Below the pieces are notes generated by a model. The model was not told where the DNA came from. It did no database searches and saw only the letters and a program-made list of their open reading frames with translations. Of a stretch of 64,000 nt of DNA, positions 14,201 to 25,640 are shown piece by piece (the stretch's first letter is position 1; each line of letters starts with the position of its first letter). Origin of the DNA: Liolophura sinensis (Eukaryota; Mollusca; Polyplacophora; Chitonida; Chitonidae); assembly GCF_032854445.1 (NCBI RefSeq), contig NC_088303.1:15383501-15447500 (forward strand), written 5' to 3'. Both the position numbers and the translations under genes were made by a program.

Positions 14201-17114
14201 ACTTCACATCTATAAAACTGCTGGTAATACTTTCGAGCAGGGGAAAGTGGGATGGGAAGAAACAACCAACGCTCAACAGACACCTCAAACCTCTGGCAAT
14301 CGGGTGTACCTGAGTTGTACATGTATAAGCAGGTAGAACACTTAACCTCATTGGTTAATAGTTAGGGAACAGAGACAGTACAGAAGGCACTCCCTGGGTG
14401 CTTTGTTTAATGAATCTTCCTGAAAGAGTGTGGCTGTTTGTATGCATTTCCCGTAGGTCCCTGCCTGACTACATCAGATCAAGTTCATGTACCTGATGAA
14501 CAGGAAATATTCTTCAGTACCACATAAAAACACAAGTAAAATATTAAAATAAGTGACAAAGTGTACACCAACTAAACACACAATTTCACACTTTTTTCCT
14601 GATGATCAAAAATACCGAAAACAGCTTTAATATCAAGATCTTCACATATGAACCTCTGTTGCATCGTGTATCCCATTCATTATACAATCCTTTTCTATAA
14701 TGTGATCCAACACATGAAATCATTAAAATTTCCCGTGCATCACAAAGATTGACCTTACCTTTGCCAGCATGTCTCTTACTAGGATCTGGTGTAAACATAG
14801 CTGCGTCTACAGCATTGGGGATTACTGACACTTTGTCTGGAGCAATGGAGGCTCTAAGCACTGTATTCTCCTTGCTGTAAACAGGTGAACACATCACAGA
14901 CTTACATGGAATGCTAAGCTTCTTAAACCAAGGTAAACACATCACAGGCAGGATCTGTCTGAATGGGGTCTACTGCTTTGCTCAAGAATTTATTAGTTTG
15001 CAAAAGAAGACAAGTTCTGTGGTCCCCACTATAAAACTATCACTACATGTTTGCCATTTCAAAATACAGAAATTTATGCATGCCCATCTCTAAGATAAAG
15101 ATAGTTACCATTTGCCTGTGATGTTGAATATATGATTTTAGAGTCAACAACTCTCGTGGGTATGACAAAATTGGATTTCAAAACTGTAGACTGGTGAACA
15201 CAAATGAACTCTAAATCCATTAGAGAGTACAACACCATATAAGCCATACAGCCGAAGTGGAGTTAATGCTTTATAGTCAGTCTTATCATTGAATTCCTCA
15301 TAAATTTGTCAAACATCACCTGACTGCCATTAGTAATTCAGGAGTACCCAGTAACATGTATTTTAAAAATTACCTTGTATGAGATACACATATCACATGA
15401 CTGCAATCAGCCAATGAAAACTTGAGAACCTTGTTGGTGAGGATGGAACTGGCATCGGCAAACCCAAACAAAGAATGGTCTGTGAAAATGGCCTTGAGTC
15501 CCATGGTACGTGCATGAAACATGGCTTCATGGGCCAAGGTGGAGAAGGCCTACAACACAGAGAATAAGTTCAATACAACAACAGAGTCATGAGAGTGACA
15601 CTGGCTTGACATTTGATTCTATGGCAAAATGATGGCTTTGCTTCACAGCAAGGTAGACATGCATTATCCTCTACATATGTATCTTTACAATGACAATTCT
15701 TGTTGACTTATTAAAAACCATCAATATTGTAATATTTGACAATCAAACCTAATTAAGAACATAATTCAGAAAATTAATCTAATTCTGTTTTATTAGTTTT
15801 CTATATTTTATACATCACCCCAAGTTAAAATGTTTTGTAAAGCAACAACTACAAAGGCAAAGGCATGTCACTCTGTCATTGTAATGCCCTGTCTTAAAAT
15901 GTGCGGTCATTCACATATTAATCTTTGCCCATAAATCGTTTTAATGGCTTGTTCAAATTGTAAAACGTGGATTACATAAATATTACAACATTAACATGAA
16001 GCATGTTACTCGGCACTGTACCTAAAGCATAATTTTATCAGTCCACAAAAAATAATGTCGTCAGGACATGCTTAAATAAAGACCTTGTAAACATGTGAAA
16101 AGCTTCAAGAATTGTAGTAGTAGAAGTCAGCTACACTACTCCACTCGATAGTAGCACGGATAAAAAGTTTACAGTTTTCACAAAAAAATTATACTCACGG
16201 AATGGCCATGTACAATAGAGATGCTTTCTCGTATAAAAATATTCCTGAGAAGTGGGAATGTTGTAAAGATGGTGGGCAGGATGCACTGGTTATACATTGT
16301 CACAAATGGCAGGTAGTATACCTGACAAATTGAAAATAAACACCTTGTAACACCTATGTATGTATGTCTTACTAAACAGGATACAAAATGGGGATGATTG
16401 TGTAAGTGTTACACTTTTTTCTGTTAATTTTTTCAGTGATGCAATTTGTATCTTATGTTTGGCCAGGATTGAAAGTTTACACAGACAATACTTTGTTAAT
16501 AATGCCATGCCTTCTTTCACCTTGGGTTTGCAACATGGAGATCATTCGACAAAGACGCCCTCGTTCATTCACCTCATTGTGAAAGCAAAACACAAGAACT
16601 AATACATTGTTTCAAGTATGAATGACTGAAACCACCAATGATATCACTACATTCTAGAAGCAAACCGAAATCTACAACAGCTTGCCTTTTTTCATACAAG
16701 GTAAGATTGAACAATACTAATATATTAATAGTACCTAATGGTGGAAATATTTTCATACATAAAAATGATCACATATTTCTGAAAATTCAAAGTGTTGCAG
16801 TTCACCAGAAAGCATAATAATACCTAACAGACCCCAAATAACTGACAATAGTTTAGTACAATTTTGAGTAAACATTATGGTGTTTTATGAACATGGTGAT
16901 GCTAGTTCCATTTGTAAAAATTGGTCTCTTCCTTTAACAGAGTCAAGTGCTGTCTTACTTTAAGGCCATTGGTGAGGTAGCGCACACCTCGTCTGTCACC
17001 ATAGAAATGGGTGATGATGATGACCTTGTGACCTCTGGCTAAGAGACACTGGGAGAGTTGGTATATGTGACTCTCCACCCCTCCCATGTTCGGGTAGAAG
17101 AAATCTGATACCAT
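5202..17114 (-). CDS. PIGA: PIGA: GPI N-acetylglucosaminyltransferase catalytic subunit, 11 coding exons
   Basis: Catalytic subunit of the ER complex that transfers GlcNAc from UDP-GlcNAc to phosphatidylinositol, the first step of GPI-anchor synthesis. Coding exons in minus order: 17114-16959, 16321-16199, 15549-15374, 14874-14759, 13496-13389, 9878-9772, 8984-8902, 8153-8068, 7057-6877, 6037-5938, 5327-5202. All have GT/AG borders and the phases close, giving 453 aa (human about 484). Family landmarks in order are [20 protein letters not shown] at the N-terminus, [36 protein letters not shown] (GT4 glycosyltransferase core), [22 protein letters not shown] with the GT4 E-x7-E region, [14 protein letters not shown], and a C-terminal membrane helix ([20 protein letters not shown]) followed by a basic lumenal tail. 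The start is the ATG of MVSDFF because an in-frame stop lies upstream if the candidate leader exon at 19028 is used. The vertebrate-type N-terminal extension is therefore absent. Introns hold a MITE, SINEs and a large minisatellite. Confidence 0.93.
6541..6640 (+). mobile_element. SINE fragment (tRNA-headed family A), 3' part
   Basis: Degraded copy of the SINE tail (…ATATAAGCGTAAAATTCTTGAG… AACAATCAAATC…AAATAAA) within a PIGA intron. The tRNA-like head is missing. Confidence 0.6.
7078..7645 (+). mobile_element. TTAA-flanked MITE, copy 1 (longest)
   Basis: Non-autonomous DNA transposon in the PIGA intron between coding exons 8 and 9. Both ends carry the inverted repeat TTAAAGGAGAAGAAAACTT (left 7079 on; right end 7624-7645 is the near-perfect reverse complement). 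TTAA at each outer edge suggests a TTAA target duplication. It shares internal blocks with copies at 27432-27614 and 56601-56984, including AAAATGGAGTCGCCCACAGC. It holds about 190 bp that copy 3 lacks. No transposase is encoded. Confidence 0.75.
8215..8280 (+). mobile_element. SINE family A tail fragment
   Basis: The motif ACGGCGTAAAACACCAATCA followed by AATAAATAAA marks the 3' end of the SINE. It lies just beyond a PIGA exon. Confidence 0.55.
9895..9945. repeat. (TATT)n microsatellite with SINE-tail remnant
   Basis: Simple TATT repeat followed by GACAGGTGTTTAACGACAG, which resembles an inverted, decayed SINE tail. It lies at the edge of the large minisatellite. Confidence 0.5.
10014..12962. 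repeat. Large GC-rich minisatellite (95-104 bp unit, about 30 copies) in a PIGA intron
   Basis: Tandem units read CCAGGAATCCTCACAATTCC, then TCTCCAGGGCTGAGGGGGCT (one or two CTGAGGGGG modules), then GACTGGCCCACCAC and GTGTGCTGATCGATTCCAAG. Units are about 95 bp with one G-rich module and about 104 bp with two. Distinctive variants (TCTATGAGCACC; CAAGACGAGCAG; ACTCACGGAATCC) recur at a constant 1583-bp offset, so about 1 kb of array (roughly 10270-11310) is copied at about 11853-12893. The array lies between PIGA coding exons 5 and 6. It is open on the minus strand in overlapping short frames, but unit length is not a multiple of three. Confidence 0.92.
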
Positions 17115-18406
17115 GCTGTGGAAGACAAAAGTACGGAAATCAACAGATACAAGAATAAAAAGTAAAACACAATTAAAGTCTTGCAGAGTGCATTATTGAT
17201 CAGTAACAACTGTACATCAATTCTGTGACATTTACATGCATCTTGAATGAATTTGACTGGCCGCAAGAAAATTTAGAGAATTAGTCGTTTATCAAACAGT
17301 TTATAGTGTTTTTTCCCTGCCTCAAATAGCAACACCAAAATATACATCTTGCCTATGTAACTCAGCCTGAAGTGAGTGGTCCTGACTGTCTCTGGAGAAT
17401 CAAACCAAAACAGTAATGCCACCAGTACACACTCCATGCTCCGCCATCTACAGCAATGTTGCTGCTAGGGTGATAGATGAAGAAGCATAAAAATTTACTG
17501 CATGTGTTATTGTTTTGGTTCTTCAGTATACTTCGGACTAAGTTGAGACGGAATACTTATCAATATTTGTGTCGAAGATTTGTTGCAATTTGAAGAGTGG
17601 TAAAAATACTATGGACTTTGAGTATTTTTATTTCAATTTACCCAGGAGTGTCTCTGTGGCTAATAGCAATAGTACAGAGTCTTGTCAAAGAGATGCTAAG
17701 GGTCTACAAAAGACACATGGTATCCTTTATGACACATGGAGACATAAAATTACTACACTTACCACACATTGTGCTTCATGCTCAAACAGATGTTGATTTC
17801 TGTTGATTTCTGTCATTTGAGACTGTAACTCAAATTTGTTTTCTGCAGCTTCTACTTAAGAGAGAATCATTTCTTCTGTAGGTCAATGGCATCCCAACAA
17901 ATGCACTGTTCAGATTTGAATCCTGTCAAAACATCACGCAAAGGTTTGATGACAAATATTAACTTGAGTGACAAAGAGACCAAATTTGGTTAACTTTCCA
18001 TTTAATACATATGCACACATGTAAGTAATGGAAACCAACTTTGGAAGTAATTTCTCGGGTATTGATGTCTCATAACTGGTTATCTAATAAAACTGGTTAT
18101 CCGCTTTGTCATGTTAGGGCAAGGAATGTAAACATACTTAAGTACATGTATCACCTACACCTATGTCTACTTGCAAACTCAAAAGTTTAAAACTATAATG
18201 ATGAAGCTCAAAAGGTATAAACAATATGATATGCTCCACATTTTAAGATGTACAAAGACGCTTTTATTTTATACAGAACGTAAATCTCTGTTCAACATAC
18301 TAAGAATGGAAAAGAGTAGGAACATCATTTTACTTTTCTAATTATGGTGCATGAATTCATTAACTTTAGCACATTAATTACATTAGTTTTTAGTCCTATA
18401 CAATAT

Positions 18407-19012
18407 GACCAGTTCTCTGTCAACATAACTTGAGAAGTGTGTAACACAGTTACCATCATTCATTTCACTTTAATCGCTAACCTAGTTGACATAGTGAACT
18501 ATTCAACTACATGCATAAACATGATACTGATAAGCTCCCGCCCTGTCTACTCATGACGCAAGTGTCATGTTACTCTGTGGGAAATGCCTGATTTGCTCAT
18601 TGGCAGACAGTTCGTTATGATGCGTTTGCCATTCAGACTTTTGTCGCAACACCGATTTGCTCATTGGCAGACAGTCAGTCAACTTTGGGATATTATTTGA
18701 ATCGTGTTTTAAGTGAGATGGCTACAGTGTAAGTTGCCTACATGTACATGCAACTGCTGCGGCGACCAGTTCTCTGTCAACATAACTTGAGAAGTGTGTA
18801 ACACAGTTACCATCATTCATTTCACTTTAATCGCTAACCTAGTTGACATAGTGAACTATTCAACTACATGCATAAACATGATACTGATAAGCTCCCGCCC
18901 TGTCTACTCATGACGCAAGTGTCATGTTACTCTGTGGGAAATGCCTGATTTGCTCATTGGCAGACAGTTCGTTATGATGCGTTTGCCATTCAGACTTTTG
19001 TCGCAACACCGA
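18407..19012. repeat. Perfect 249-bp direct duplication (18407-18655 and 18764-19012)
   Basis: The two copies appear identical base for base when read side by side. They are separated by 108 bp whose start (TTTGCTCATTGGCAGACAGT) repeats an internal segment of the copies. This is a recent tandem duplication of a 357-bp period, in the PIGA 5' intron just below the candidate leader exon. An assembly haplotype artefact is the alternative. Confidence 0.85.
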
Positions 19013-19410
19013 ACAAGACATACGTACCAAGTTCATTGATAATACATCCATGATTCCCCTCTGACATTATATCGAAGTTGACATGCTTGTCACCGGATAT
19101 ACGACTTGTAACCATTTGCACCTCCAGACAAACGAGAGGTGCAATTTCATACCGACGTAGAAGTGGATAAATTTACCAACTTCTGAGCCAAAGGTAGGTA
19201 TAAAAGATTTAGTTTCAAGACAGCCAGACGTCAAAACATGCATATATTTAGTTTCTTTGATGCGTAAGGTGTGAAATTCGCAAATGATTTGTTCCTTGTG
19301 TCGCGCGCATCTGTCACCGACCGGACCCCCATCGGATCCCAGTTTTCGTTGTAAGGACTTTTTCTACCTCCACGCTGAAGAGCCAACGTTGCGCGAGAAG
19401 AAAAGACAAG
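19013..19410. promoter_or_regulatory. Candidate bidirectional promoter, PIGA (-) and pogo-PHD gene (+)
   Basis: The first coding exon of the plus-strand gene starts at 19411. On the minus strand a good donor (AACTTG/GTACGT) ends a possible non-coding PIGA leader exon at 19028. The interval is richer in CpG than its surroundings (for example GTTGCGCGAGAAG near 19390). No TATA box is evident. Shared promoter activity is inferred from the head-to-head layout. Confidence 0.4.
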
Positions 19411-22400
19411 ATGCCGGGGTCTCGCCGAAGTAAATACAGACGTAAAAGCAGAAGTCCGATCAAAGTTAAGCTTGTGAAGGTAGGAATAAGCTCGGTTTGT
19501 ACTTAAAGATGTTACTAAATAAGAAACGGTGAATATGGTGTGTGTTGGTTGTATCATTGGTGGTCCATATTTCGGCAAATTAATGTTGACCCGCAGACAT
19601 TCGCCATGACGAAAAATGCCCGCGTTTTAGTGCGCCAGCATTCCGTGACCCAGTTTTACACTCGGCTGGCCGATTTGGCTTTGCAGCGGCTGTAAATTCT
19701 GTTTATATCTACATTTGAGAAAATGACCACAGTCAGTAAACGGCTGAGAACTATTTCGCGTCTTTCACGCTGTGTAGAAATTTTCAGTGATATTGATGAG
19801 ATAGTGACAAAACTTGGATTTGACCTGCTACCATTGTCACTGACAGACAAACACTGACAGTGACAGTGAAAGAAATTCCGTTTAGTTTGACTGCTGTGAA
19901 AATCCCAGAATGTAGCCTAAACTTCTCTAAGTCAGTGATACAAATTCTCTCAGACAGCATGACATTCTCTATTATGCACTGACAGACTGTATCATTTTGT
20001 TGTGATGGGCCTAAAGTGATTTGTTTAATACTAGACATGCTCATGTTACCATTATATTTTAGGGAACATGTTTCATAATTTAGTTATGTAACTGGGAACA
20101 CTGTTTTTTTTTTTTTGTTTTTTTTTTTAATATTTGTTTATTTTGATCATTATGTATATTTATTTATTTTATTTTGGGGGGTTATTTTTGTTTATTGCCT
20201 ATTGGCTTGTTATGAAGCCTAAAAGTTTAGCAATCAGAAGGCCCATTGCAGTTGCCCAAAATGAGGAGTGGCTTAAATGGATCGCACGCAGAGAGTCTTT
20301 GTCAAGGAGACTATATCATTTGACAGCTCACCTTGTGGAAATGTTCTCCTGAATATCCAGATTACCCTTATTCTTCTAATTTTTGGGACAGATAGTTGCA
20401 TTTCTTTCCTCGCTTTTTGGAAAAGGAAAGATATGAGTTGTTCATTAGATGGGTTAACCATGTGAGAAAAAAGAAACTAAATGTTGATGTCAAATCAGTC
20501 ATTTAAATTGTGCATGACAATTGCAGTCCTTTTGCCGTATATTGGTATAAAATATATTTTCTGCAAACTCTGCCCGGTTTCCTCCCACCATATTGCTGGC
20601 TGCTGTCGTATAAGTGAAATATTCTTGAGTGCGTCATAAAACACCAATCAAATAAATAAATAAATTCTGCAAACACAGATGGAGTGCCCTACATAGACAC
20701 AAGGATTTATATTGTACATAAAAATTTATACTGGTACATAGGAAACATGGGGAGATCTGCACGTTTTAGTTGATGGCATTGTATTGAGTTGGTATGTAAT
20801 TAGTGTAACAATAACATTAATTAATTGTTTGTATATTATATATATGTTGCACATATTAATTTTTGTTTGATCAGGATTATTTTAAGCCTTTCCTTCTTGT
20901 GATATGTTTAGTATAAACTAAGATATGGTAGAAACAGATTTGCAGATACATGGATCTGACATCAGGAAACCGTAATTTCCAGGATGTTATTCTGCATTTA
21001 TGCTTAGAATGCTTTGTGTCAAATGTCTTTCAGGCCAAGCCACATGACCATAATTTTTGAAGAAACAGTGCATCATTTGTTCATCTTGAAAATTTTTAGC
21101 TGTCTGCAAGTTGCCTTTCAATCCTCCCACCTTAATGCTGGCCGCCATCGTATGAATGAAATGTTTTGAATACAGCGTGAAACATCAAATAAATAAATAC
21201 ATCAGTCAGTCAACTGATTTGACAAATCAAAAAAAAAAACCTGTTTCACCTTGGAATTTTAGATTTATAAATATGTTCCAAACACTACAAGATGCCCTTT
21301 ACACTTTACTCCACTGAAATGTTCTGAGTCTGGCTACTTCTAGTCAGGGTGACTTACAAATAAAAAAAATCTTCAGGATGGACAGTGATTTTACAAAGAG
21401 ATATATGTCCCTAAATGAGTTAACTAGGTGAAAGTAACAATAAAGTAAATGGGTTTTTTTTTACTGAATTGTGGTATATACACTAGGGGCAGCAAGGTGG
21501 TTTCCAAGTCATGTACGTGTAAGTTCTGAAAATATGACCAACCTCTTAAGGTTTTATAAATGCTAGGCACCCAAGCTAGAAGATACATTCATATAACTTT
21601 AGCATGGGTGGTGAACATCTGTGTGTCATCATGTGAGAAAGTTACTTGCCAAATGCTCTAGGCTTATTTTAGGCACTCAGTTCTCCTTTGCCCTCAATTT
21701 TGGCCTGTATAATTGAAATATTGATGAGTATAGCATTAAACCCAAACCAATCTATTAAATGAATACATAGGTATAAGATGGATCAGAATCTCGTGACTGC
21801 CTTGGTGACCTGAGGTTTAGATGGTTAGCCTCGGAGTTGGGAAACCTGGGAACCCAGTTGGTTATACCAAAGACTTCAAAAATGGAGCTTGTTGCTGCCT
21901 TGCTGGGCGCTCAGGACGGTGAGGTTAGAGCAAGAAAGCAGGACTCAGAAAGTAATTCCCAGTCTTACTATTTGAAACTTAAGAAAGAACTATAATATCA
22001 TAGTTGCAGTTGTGTGAGTGTATAATGAGTGTATAAGATTTTTAATGACTGTTTCTTTTTTTTTCTTCTTTAAGACCTCTCCAAAGAAAGGAAGATACAT
22101 AAAGGCTGAACCCAAGTATGAAAGTGAGTCAGATGATCAGGAAGAGGTTGACAATGGAGATACCAGCCAAGCTACAGTAAGTGTATTCACATAACATGTA
22201 CACACTCAGAAATACAAGTTCTTTATTTATTTATTTATTTATTTGATTAGTGTTTTACACCGTACTCAAGAATATTTCACTTATACAACGGCAGCCAGCA
22301 TTATGGTGGGAGGAAACCGGGCAGAGCCCAGGGGAAACCCACGACCATCTGCAGGAGAGGAAGCCAGCATGAGCTGGCAAGTTCTTTAAGTTGTATTGTA

Positions 22401-24573
22401 ACTGATATTGTGCGAATGATTAAGGCTATAGTCTAACAAACTACTGGAATAAAAAAAAAAGGGCATGGAGAGTTAATATAGAAAAGGACATGACACTTTG
22501 AAGTGTGCCAGAGGAAAGATAACAATTCAGTAACTGGTATCTGGCCTTTGTGATTGTCGACGCTAAAGTTTTCATGTTTCTTCCGCTATTTTATAATGTA
22601 GGTAATGATGAAAGAGTCTTAGGATTTCTTCTAATCGTTTTCAGAGATCTTCATCCAAAAGACAGCCCTACAGGAAGAATTATTCGATGAAAGATCTTCT
22701 TAATGCCTACAATATGGTAAAGTATGAAAACATGCCTGTTCAGACAGCTGCCAAGACTTTTGGGGTCCCCTCAACTACCCTTCGCGATCGGGTTCGAGGG
22801 AATGTGAACCTGGAAAGCGTTCGACCTGGCCCATCTTCACTCCTGTCAATTGAGCAGGAAATGACCCTGGTAGATCACATCAGTTACATGGCTTCCATTG
22901 GCTGTGGTTACACACGCAGTGACATATTTGACCTGGCCACAAGCCTAGCTGTTCATTTAGGGCTCATTGAAGAAGGGCGGCAGCTGCAGAGAAGCTGGTA
23001 CCGACGATTTAGGTCTAGATGGCCAGTGATAAATGCAGTAAGGCCAAAGAAAAACTCCAGGAAGCGCTCTCAGGCCGCTATTGCTCTAGAACAAGAGTCC
23101 ATCAAAAAGTATTTTGAAGAGTTGCGAGCAGTTCTAGAAAAACATGATCTTTTGGAAAAACCTCAGCGAATCTTTACCTATGATGAAAGCTTCGTCCCCC
23201 AAACTCGAGACATGGATGCACCAGAAACGTGTGCAAAGATTCTGGGATGTGGCAATGGGATCGGGAGTGCTCTACCGCCATACCTTGTTTTTCCAGAAAG
23301 CCCAGATCCAGCCTGTGAAAGACCTGATGATAAAGTTGTTCAGAGTGCACCACCAGGAAGTCTTATTAGGTTCAGGGAAAATTATGATGATTGGTCGGAA
23401 GCAGAAATATTTCAGGACTACGTTCAAGCTCATTTCTTGAAATCTGCAGAAGTTGGAGGCGCTACACCAGAGGATCCTGTTCTGATATTGTATGACCGCA
23501 CTAAACACCACATCAGCTCCTGTATTGACTGGGCTAGAAAACTCAACGTGGTGCTGTTTTTGTTGCCACCTTTTTATGGCTACGCAGCAAGAAGCGAAGA
23601 AATCGGTTGCTTAGGGCAGCTTAAACGTATTTGCTTGCAAGAGTGCCATAAGTTCTTGTTCTTCAACTTGGGTAAGGTGGTGAACAAAACAGAACTTTGC
23701 AAATTCATTTGTCAATCCTATGAAAAAGTTATGACCCCAACTAATCTGATCGCTCTGTTTAGAAAAACTGGAACGTACCCTTACAACCCTGATGGTATTG
23801 CAAAGGACCGACTGCATGCCTATATCATCATGCCCAACCAGGAAAAAGTCGCCAAGACTTCCGACACGCTGACGTCGGCCTTCATACAACAGACCCGGAG
23901 CAAGGCGCGCAAAACTCCCAAAAAAGGGAAAACCACAAAGCGTGCAACAGTGACCACGTCCAGAGGGAAGCGCAAAGTCAAGAAGGAAGTATCCAGTGAA
24001 TCTGACTCTGAGTTTGATTGGGACTCTGGGCCAGAGTCTGCTGAAGCCGAGTCAGATCCAGACTCAGAAGTAGAAATAAGGAGGTCTCCAAGGTCATCCA
24101 GGACGTCAGGGTTCACGGTGAAACGGTCTGTGGAGCTGATCACAGCCGAGGTGACGGACAGTTCCAGGGAGACGCAGACAGAGCAAAGTGTCACCGTGCC
24201 GGTGCACAATGTCCTGACCGAAGGCGTTCCTGAGCCAGAAGTGCCTGATGAGGAAGAAGAATATACCTGCTACACTGACGGAGAGCTATTTGCCTTGCGC
24301 TGTGTCATCTGCAAAAAGTACAACCCGCCTCCTACGTTTATGACAGAGGGCGAGTCCGTGATCAGTTGGACGCAGTGTGATTCCTGTCAGGCCTGGAGTC
24401 ATCTCTGTTGCTCAACCCTCTCCATTCCCTTCCCAGATTGCCCTTTCCTGTGTCCAACCTGCACCGCAGAGTTCAAGCTCTTCTGCAACAACTTCACCTC
24501 GGCCAACATTACGGAGTGGCTGAATGCCAAGAGGGCAATAACCGAAAACATTCTCAGTGCACAAAATGGCTGA
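19411..24573 (+). CDS. Pogo-type DDE transposase-derived protein with psq HTH and C-terminal PHD finger, 3 exons, 699 aa
   Basis: Exons 19411-19479, 22075-22176 and 22645-24573 have GT/AG borders and all introns are phase 0. Residues 1-71 are a basic, then acidic leader (MPGSRRSKYRRKSRS…). Residues about 72-115 form a pipsqueak-like HTH (DLLNAYNMVKY…AAKTFGVPSTTLRDRV), followed by a CENP-B-like helical region to about 185. A DDE_1 catalytic fold runs about 225-450: first acidic residue in TYDES (D237), second in LILYDRTKHH (D341), third in SEEIGCLGQLK (E376), then FRKTGTYPYNPDGI. The linker about 470-560 is rich in Lys/Arg and then Ser/Asp/Glu. Residues 610-663 form a C4HC3 PHD finger (CVIC, QCDSCQAWSH, CPTC). 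The usual pogo signatures DGHxSH and QPLD are replaced, so cutting activity is doubtful. Introns, a unique leader and divergence from PIGA suggest a host chromatin or DNA-binding protein. An old intact transposon that captured introns is the alternative. Confidence 0.85.
20570..20666 (+). mobile_element. SINE family A 3' half
   Basis: Reads CTGCCCGGTTTCCTCCCACC, then TATAAGTGAAATATTCTTGAG, ending ACACCAATCAAATAAATAAA. It lies in intron 1 of the pogo-PHD gene. The tRNA head is absent. Confidence 0.75.
21118..21200 (+). mobile_element. SINE family A 3' fragment
   Basis: CTCCCACCTTAATGCTGGCC followed by a decayed tail and CAAATAAATAAATA. Same intron as the copy at 20570. Confidence 0.6.
21815..21970 (+). 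mobile_element. SINE family B copy
   Basis: tRNA-like head (box A-like TTTAGATGGTTAGCCTC) followed by a body with TTGCTGCCTTGCTGGGCGCT and CAGGACGGTGAGGTTAGAGC. The body matches copies at about 31560, 32745 and part of 25270, and is distinct from family A. Confidence 0.55.
22221..22380 (-). mobile_element. SINE family A, inverted, in pogo-PHD intron 2
   Basis: Starts with (TTTA)n, then GTGTTTTACACCGTACTCAA and CCAGCATTATGGTGGGAGGA, and stops within GAAGCCAGCATGAGCTGG. The tRNA head is truncated. Confidence 0.75.
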
Positions 24574-24973
24574 ACCTTTGTTCAGGTGTATCTACTTTTC
24601 TCGCACGCAGATATTCCACTTCACGTTTCCGTATGAAATGCCAGGAAACAAGTGACAGTGCTTTATTCGACTGTCATAGAAATGTGAAAAATATCTGTGT
24701 TAGCTGCACCGCAAAACTTGCAGTTAGTTGATTCATTTTTTACTTCAGAACTTTGACTCTATTCAGACTCATCAAAAATCTGTGTTGAATTCTGTAGAAT
24801 ATTTTACCTGCGAGTATGCTGGCAGTGAGTCACATGAAAATGAATTTGTACATGATTTGATGGTTGAATGATTAACCAATTTTACTGAATCGTTTACTGG
24901 AATACATGTAAAATATACACGTCAGTCAAATTCAAGAACCTGGCAAGACACAAAATTCGCCAAAAAAGAATGA

Positions 24974-25073
24974 AATAAATGTTTTTGTGCTGTTTTTCCT
25001 CTTCATAAATAAACTAAATATTCTTTGTTTTTGTTGACTTTATACCTTTTGGATAAGGAATATCCTGAATAAA
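24974..25073 (+). terminator. Polyadenylation signals of the pogo-PHD gene
   Basis: Three AATAAA hexamers at 24974-24979, 25008-25013 and 25068-25073 follow the stop by 400-500 bp. The 3' UTR is therefore about 0.4-0.5 kb. Confidence 0.55.
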
Positions 25074-25269
25074 AGCATTGATATCATGTGTTTCCGTTAG
25101 CCTTTTATTTCTTTTCTCAGTCGGCTAGAGTAAGATGAAACGAAATGTAGACCAGCAGCTGCATGGGAAGGTAATCGTACATCTTTTAACTTTTCTATTG
25201 GACCTTTCTACTGGCATTCGTGTAGAGGGAAAATTCAACAGTGTTATGGCCTCGATGTTGCGACTGTCA

Positions 25270-25640
25270 GGCTCTTCACTATTAAGGGCACCTGCCCCGA
25301 TGTTTCAGTTGGTAGAGCGTTCACTTCGGGGATCGGAGCTCCAGGGTCATTTCTGGATCGGTTCACACCTAAGACTTTAAGAGGAAGTTGCAGTTTCCTC
25401 GCTTGACGTTCAACCTTAAGGGGAATAGCAACAACTGGTTGACCCGTATCAGTATTATGGCTCGGGTGGGTCGGCTTACTTGCCTTCCGAAAGTCGTCTC
25501 AGTGAAGCAGCACTAGACAAAAGAGCGGTGGAAATCCGTCCCGCGAGGAAGCATATTACATGCTTTTAAGGATTAATTCGCCGACATATGACTGAAAAAT
25601 GAAGTACGACGTTAAACCCCAAGCACTCGCTTATAAGATC
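25270..25640 (+). mobile_element. tRNA-headed SINE, second family (B-like), about 360 bp
   Basis: The head resembles a tRNA gene: box A TTTCAGTTGGTAGAGCG near 25305 and box B-like GGATCGGTTCACACC near 25355. The body continues with GCAACAACTGGTTGACCCG and CAGTATTATGGCTCGGGTGG, matching the GGTGTCAGTATAATGTG block of family B. The tail ends GACGTTAAACCCCAAGCACT. It is probably a full-length, aged insertion. Confidence 0.6.

Noticed and set aside
19231-19578. 115-codon minus frame ending LNICMF, resembling the residues before the PIGA start (NIC-M)
   Set aside because: No splice donor follows at the right phase and the frame overlaps the plus-strand exon 1 of the pogo-PHD gene; the similarity is a coincidence of four residues.
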